A stretch of DNA of 64,000 bases from Saccharospirillum sp. MSK14-1 (GTDB lineage Bacteria > Pseudomonadota > Gammaproteobacteria > Pseudomonadales > Natronospirillaceae), in NCBI RefSeq assembly GCF_003054965.1, contig NZ_MIES01000006.1:168657-232656 (forward strand), in the 5' to 3' direction. Both the position numbers and the translations under genes were made by a program. The notes below the pieces were generated by a model. That model was not told the origin of the DNA. It saw only the letters and a list, made by a program, of their open reading frames with translations, and did not search any database. Of this stretch, positions 60,272 to 64,000 are shown piece after piece. Position 1 is the stretch's first letter; each line of letters starts with the position of its first letter.

Positions 60272-61246
60272 ATGCTTACCGACGACTGGGCCATCGATGT
60301 TAAAGGCCTGCGCAAACACTTTGGCAATACCCCGGCGGTGCAGGAATTGGACCTGCAAGTGAGAAGAGGCAGCGTTTTCGGACTGCTCGGGCCGAACGGT
60401 GCCGGCAAAACAACGACGGTGCGCATGCTCGCCACCTTGCTGCAACCGGACGCTGGTCACGCCCGCGTATTAGGGCTCGACCTATTGAAAGACAGTCAGG
60501 CCATTCGTCAGCGCATCAGTCTGACCGGCCAATTTGCGTCGGTGGACGAAGACCTCAGCGGTCGTGAAAACCTGCGTTTATTAGCGCGTCTGCTGGGTTT
60601 TAAAGGCGATGCGGGACGAACCCGCACCGATACATTGCTGGCCAGCTTCGATCTGCTGGACGCCGCCGACAAAGAAGTGAAGCACTATTCCGGAGGCATG
60701 CGTCGCCGACTCGATATCGCCGCCTCGCTGATCGTGCCGCCGGAATTGTTGTTCCTCGATGAACCCACCACCGGACTGGACCCGCGCTCGCGCAACCAAG
60801 TCTGGGACATCGTCCGCGCACTGGCCGAGGCCGGCACCACCGTGTTGCTGACCACCCAATACCTGGAAGAAGCCGACCAGTTAGCCGAACGCATTGCAGT
60901 GATCGACCACGGCCGGGTCATCGCCGAAGGCACCAGCAGTGAACTGAAACAAACCGTGGGCTCGGGCATTTTGCGCGTGCGTTTAGCCGATGCATCCCAA
61001 CGCCCGGCCGCTGGCGAGTGGCTCAGCCAGCAATTGCAGGCCAGTGTCAGTTTCGACACCGAACCGGCGTCACTGAGTGTGCCCTGCGCCGACACCGCGT
61101 TGGCCAGCCAGATGCTGCAAGGCCTTACGGATCAGGGGTTTGTGCTCGCCAGTTTTGGACTGGGCCAACCCAGCCTCGATGAGGTGTTTCTGGCGCTGAC
61201 CGGCCAGCCTTCCGAGGCTGAAACCACAGAGGATTTGTCCGCATGA
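60272..61246 (+). CDS. DrrA-like ABC exporter ATPase
   Basis: ATPase of an ABC-2 exporter, 324 residues from ATG 60272 (AGGAG eight bases upstream). Walker A GPNGAGKTTT at about 45-54, signature YSGGMRRRLDIAASL, Walker B LLFLDEPTTGLDPRSR, and the C-terminal DrrA-type extension (about 230-324). This class exports drugs, lipids or polyketides in partnership with a DrrB-type permease, encoded next with a four-base overlap. Confidence 0.93.
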   Translation: MLTDDWAIDVKGLRKHFGNTPAVQELDLQVRRGSVFGLLGPNGAGKTTTVRMLATLLQPDAGHARVLGLDLLKDSQAIRQRISLTGQFASVDEDLSGRENLRLLARLLGFKGDAGRTRTDTLLASFDLLDAADKEVKHYSGGMRRRLDIAASLIVPPELLFLDEPTTGLDPRSRNQVWDIVRALAEAGTTVLLTTQYLEEADQLAERIAVIDHGRVIAEGTSSELKQTVGSGILRVRLADASQRPAAGEWLSQQLQASVSFDTEPASLSVPCADTALASQMLQGLTDQGFVLASFGLGQPSLDEVFLALTGQPSEAETTEDLSA

Positions 61247-62094
61247 GCGAGTCGTTGAATCAAAACACCATCGATGCACCCAACAGTCCCATCCAGCCGG
61301 ACCTGCACCGGCTGATGCAACAGAGCGCGCCACCCTTGCCCGGCACGCTGTCGAACCTGTCGACCTTTGCTTGGCGCGCCTTGCTGAAAATCAAACACGT
61401 CCCGGAACAGCTGTTCGATGTGCTGATTACACCGATCATGTTCACGGTGATGTTCACCTTTCTGTTCGGCGGCGCACTGGCCGGGTCACCGCAGGAATAT
61501 CTGGTGTTCTTGCTGCCTGGCATTCTGGCGCAGACGGTGGTGTTTACCACCATCTACACCGGCGTGACCTTAAACACCGACATCAGCAAAGGCATCTACG
61601 ACCGGTTTAAATCGATGCCGATCTGGCGGGCGTCGCCGCTGGTCGGCGCCATGGCGGGCGATGTGATTCGCTACACCGGCTCGTCGGTGATCGTCTTTGC
61701 CATCGGCCTGTTGCTGGGCTATCGCCCGGAAGGTGGGGTGTTCTCGGTGGTGCTGGCCATTGTGTTGCTGAACCTCTTCGCCTTTGGCAGCGGCTGGGTG
61801 TTCACCACCCTCGGTTTGCTGCTGCGCACACCCGGCGCGGTGATGACTCTGAGCTGGGCGGTGCTGATGCCGGTCACCTTTGCGTCCAACATCTTCGTCG
61901 ATCCCGCCACCATGCCCGACTGGTTGCAGGCCGCAATCGGCGTGAATCCAGTGGCGCACCTGGTGACCGCGTTGCGCGACATTCTCGCCGGTCAGCCAAG
62001 CTGGTCCGGCATTGCTCTGTCGTTGCTGGCGCCCGCTGTATTAACCGCCATCTTCGGCCCGTTAACCATGGTGCTGTATCAGCGCCAGCGCTGA
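61243..62094 (+). CDS. DrrB-like ABC-2 permease
   Basis: Membrane subunit of the exporter, 283 residues with six membrane segments from about residue 55. The ABC-2 motifs LVFLLPGILAQTVVFTTIYTG and the late region WLQAAIGVNPVAHLVTALRD are characteristic. Coupled to the ATPase by an ATGA overlap. Substrate unknown; self-resistance or lipid export are possible. Confidence 0.93.
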   Translation: MSESLNQNTIDAPNSPIQPDLHRLMQQSAPPLPGTLSNLSTFAWRALLKIKHVPEQLFDVLITPIMFTVMFTFLFGGALAGSPQEYLVFLLPGILAQTVVFTTIYTGVTLNTDISKGIYDRFKSMPIWRASPLVGAMAGDVIRYTGSSVIVFAIGLLLGYRPEGGVFSVVLAIVLLNLFAFGSGWVFTTLGLLLRTPGAVMTLSWAVLMPVTFASNIFVDPATMPDWLQAAIGVNPVAHLVTALRDILAGQPSWSGIALSLLAPAVLTAIFGPLTMVLYQRQR

Positions 62095-62100
62095 GAGGGT

Positions 62101-62769
62101 TCAGTCCAGCGGCGTCGTCAGCCGCTGATGTAACCAGGCCGCAATGTCACGAATTTCGGCCATATCGACCGAGTGCTGCATCGGGTAGGTGTGGTACTCC
62201 ACCGAATAACCGCGCGACTTGAGTATCTCAACGGCCTTGCTGCCGAGGGTTTCCGGCACCACCGGGTCGAGCATGCCGTGGCAGGCCAGCACCGGAATGT
62301 TTTTATTGGCATCACTGCTGCGATTGGTCTCGGCGGTGGCGAAATAGGTCGACAAGGTCATCAATCCGCCCAACGGCTCCGGATGACGCAAAGCCGCCTC
62401 ATAAGCCACCGCTCCGCCCTGAGAAAAACCCGCGATGATGATGCGTCGGCTGTCGATGCCCCGTTCCCGCTCGCGGGCGATAAAGGCATCGACCGCATCG
62501 GCCGAGGCTTCCAGTTGGTCAGTGTCGATGGTGCGATCAATATCGATGGCGGTGATGTCGTACCAGGCGGGCATGTGCATGCCACCGTTGACCGTTACCG
62601 GAATGGACGGCGCGTGCGGGAAGATGAAACGCACCGCCAGATCGTCCAGTTGCAGCTCGGGTACGATGGGTTCGAAATCGTGGCCATCGGCGCCCAGGCC
62701 ATGTAGCCAAATCACCGTGGCGGTGGGTTCCGGACGGGTTTGCAATTCGACGGCAGGTAAAAGTGCCAT
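62101..62769 (-). CDS. Carboxylesterase/phospholipase family alpha/beta hydrolase
   Basis: Cytoplasmic serine esterase of 222 residues (acyl-protein thioesterase/carboxylesterase II type). Catalytic triad Ser116 (GFSQGG), Asp168 (HGMLDPVVP) and His199 (PMQHSV), and the oxyanion region WLHGLGADGHDF near 21-32. Related enzymes hydrolyse short-chain esters or acyl-protein thioesters. Single gene on the minus strand, convergent with the ABC exporter pair. Confidence 0.93.
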   Translation of the reverse strand: MALLPAVELQTRPEPTATVIWLHGLGADGHDFEPIVPELQLDDLAVRFIFPHAPSIPVTVNGGMHMPAWYDITAIDIDRTIDTDQLEASADAVDAFIARERERGIDSRRIIIAGFSQGGAVAYEAALRHPEPLGGLMTLSTYFATAETNRSSDANKNIPVLACHGMLDPVVPETLGSKAVEILKSRGYSVEYHTYPMQHSVDMAEIRDIAAWLHQRLTTPLD

Positions 62770-62892
62770 GGTCTACCTTCAACATTCAGACTGTATGAGG
62801 GAGTATAAAGATTGCCGCAGTGCGCGCCGAGCCTAATCCACTCGTCGCGATGGTACGTATTGTTTCGACCACTTCATCCCAAGGAGAAGTTT

Positions 62893-63657
62893 ATGAAACC
62901 GCTGCAGTTACTCGTTGCCGTCTTTACGCTCTCAATGGCCGTTGTCGTCAGCGCCCGTGCTGAGGTCACCGGCAGCCACTACGACTACACCATCAATGGT
63001 GCTGCCTATCAGGGTTATGTCGCCCACAACAGCAACCTGGACGAAAGCCGGGGCACGGTGTTGATCATTCACGACTGGGATGGTCTGACCGACTACGAAG
63101 AACGCCGCGCTGATATGCTCGCCAGCCTGGGTTACACCGCCTTCGCCATTGACGTTTATGGCCGCGACAATCGCCCGACGTCGATGCAGGAAAACCAGCA
63201 GCGCTCTGGCGAAATGTACGCTGACCGCGCCGCGTTTCAGCGTCGTCTGACCGCAGCGCTGGATGCCGTGGATGACATTCCCGGCGGCACTGATAACGTC
63301 GTCGTCATCGGTTACTGCTTCGGTGGTGCGGGCGTGCTGGAACTGGCGCGCACCGGGGCCGAAACAGAAGGGTTTGTTTCCTTCCATGGCGGACTGGGTT
63401 TGCCCGAAGGCCAGGACTACAACGACGTTGCCGCCCCCATTCTGATTCAACACGGCTCAGCCGACCCGGTTTCCGGCATGAGCGACGTTGCGGCTTTGCT
63501 CGATGCGTTACAGGCCGCTGGCGTTGAACACAATGCCCAGATTCACGGTGGTGCCCGCCACTCTTTCACCGTCTATGGCAGTGGCGACTATGACCTCGAT
63601 GCCGACCGCGCTTCGTGGCAGGCACTGACCGCCTTTTTAGAGGAACGTTTGGACTGA
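62893..63657 (+). CDS. Exported dienelactone-hydrolase-family protein
   Basis: Alpha/beta hydrolase with the Cys-Asp-His triad of dienelactone hydrolases: Cys142 (GYCFGG), Asp191 (GSADPV) and His223 (ARHSF). 254 residues from ATG 62893, with AAGGAG six bases before it. A Sec signal peptide ends near ARAE (residue 24), unusual for classical cytoplasmic dienelactone hydrolase but known in the wider family. IIHDWDGL near 58-65 is the oxyanion loop. Substrate unknown. Confidence 0.92.
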   Translation: MKPLQLLVAVFTLSMAVVVSARAEVTGSHYDYTINGAAYQGYVAHNSNLDESRGTVLIIHDWDGLTDYEERRADMLASLGYTAFAIDVYGRDNRPTSMQENQQRSGEMYADRAAFQRRLTAALDAVDDIPGGTDNVVVIGYCFGGAGVLELARTGAETEGFVSFHGGLGLPEGQDYNDVAAPILIQHGSADPVSGMSDVAALLDALQAAGVEHNAQIHGGARHSFTVYGSGDYDLDADRASWQALTAFLEERLD

Positions 63658-63667
63658 TCCATCTCGC

Positions 63668-63696
63668 TTTTCCCTCTCCGCTCCGGAGAGGGAAAA
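63668..63696. terminator. Bidirectional terminator
   Basis: TTTTCCCTCTCCG / CGGAGAGGGAAAA with a three-base loop, between the convergent hydrolase gene and the lldD-like gene. A/T runs form the base of the stem on both strands. Confidence 0.8.
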
Positions 63697-63700
63697 CCAC

Positions 63701-64000
63701 TCAACGATCGAACACGTCCGGATTCACCAGATTGTGTTTGCCGACGTTCAAAATATCCCGCTCGCCACACAGCGCCATCGAGATGTCCAATTCCTTGTGC
63801 AGAATGTTCAGCACATCCGTCACACCCTGTTCGCCCGCCGCCCCCAGACCGTACAAAAACGCCCGGCCGATGTAGGTGCTTTTGGCACCCAAGGCGATGG
63901 CTTTTAAAATCTGCTGGCCGGTGCGAATGCCTCCGTCAAAATGCACTTCAATGTCGTTGCCAACCGCATCCAGTATCGCCGGTAAGGCTTCGATGCTCGA
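63701..64000 (-). CDS. lldD: FMN-dependent alpha-hydroxy-acid dehydrogenase, C-terminal part only
   Basis: The last 99 residues of an L-lactate dehydrogenase/glycolate oxidase family flavoenzyme; the N-terminal part lies beyond the window. Visible: the FMN-phosphate motif HFDGGIRTGQQILKAIALGA and YIGRAFLYGLGAAGEQG, then the end VLNILHKELDISMALCGERDI typical of LldD. It would oxidise L-lactate (or a similar 2-hydroxy acid) to the keto acid and pass electrons to quinone. Assignment to LldD rather than another family member is tentative. Confidence 0.85.
   Translation of the reverse strand, partial: SSIEALPAILDAVGNDIEVHFDGGIRTGQQILKAIALGAKSTYIGRAFLYGLGAAGEQGVTDVLNILHKELDISMALCGERDILNVGKHNLVNPDVFDR

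Overview
The window reads as chromosomal DNA of a free-living, Gram-negative gammaproteobacterium. The block pilT-yggS-proC-yggT-metX-metW-DUF4426-rdgB-hemW has the gene order I recall from Pseudomonas, and the LPS gene waaA follows it. Chemotaxis and c-di-GMP genes, Tat- and Sec-exported proteins and many nutrient transporters fit a marine or saline member of the Pseudomonadales/Oceanospirillales. The genus is inference only. I found no tRNA, rRNA, CRISPR array, phage or transposase gene.

Layout: (1) 1-5675, iron: a siderophore-type ABC permease (cut by the window edge) and ATPase, divergent from the heme operon hemS-hmuTUV, with a Fur-like box facing each arm. (2) 5692-10629, a 1645-residue exported protein joining beta-propellers, discoidin-like and PKD domains, a two-heme cytochrome/peroxidase region and a ricin-type lectin. 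(3) 10741-25952, all on the minus strand: a large carbohydrate catabolic island. It holds an SMP-30 lactonase, an IclR regulator, a tautomerase, an MmsA-type dehydrogenase, an iron alcohol dehydrogenase, an FGGY kinase, a DhnA-type aldolase, a GlpD/EryB-like dehydrogenase, an aldo/keto reductase, a SorC/EryD-like regulator and an RbsABC-like importer. (4) 26308-28843, an MFS exporter, a TrmK-like methyltransferase and a small heat-shock protein behind a possible RNA thermometer. (5) 28909-32892, an ECF sigma/anti-sigma pair, a COG4315 protein and two unknown genes. (6) 33112-35862, an aerobic glycerol-3-phosphate dehydrogenase behind GlpR-like repeats, a Zur-like regulator and an orphan receiver behind a sigma54-like promoter. 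(7) 35877-46562, the conserved housekeeping block, waaA, a cold-shock gene with a long leader, and rsgA. (8) 47047-64000, an unknown secreted protein, divergent PhoD/PhoX-type phosphatases, an EAL protein, an NMT1-type ABC importer, a chemoreceptor, a diguanylate cyclase, a DrrAB-like ABC exporter, two alpha/beta hydrolases and the 3' end of an lldD-like gene.

The most interesting system is region 3. The gene content suggests uptake of a polyol or sugar, phosphorylation by the kinase, C2 oxidation of an alditol phosphate by the GlpD-like flavoenzyme, and cleavage of the ketose phosphate by the aldolase to DHAP plus an aldehyde; the iron alcohol dehydrogenase and MmsA-type dehydrogenase could process the aldehyde. 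Two motifs tie separate transcription units together. An identical 18-base word containing a 14-base palindrome lies upstream of both the importer operon and the SMP-30 gene. A 25-base element (20/25 identical) lies upstream of both the importer operon and the iron-ADH/MmsA unit. The substrate and the regulator-site pairing are inference.
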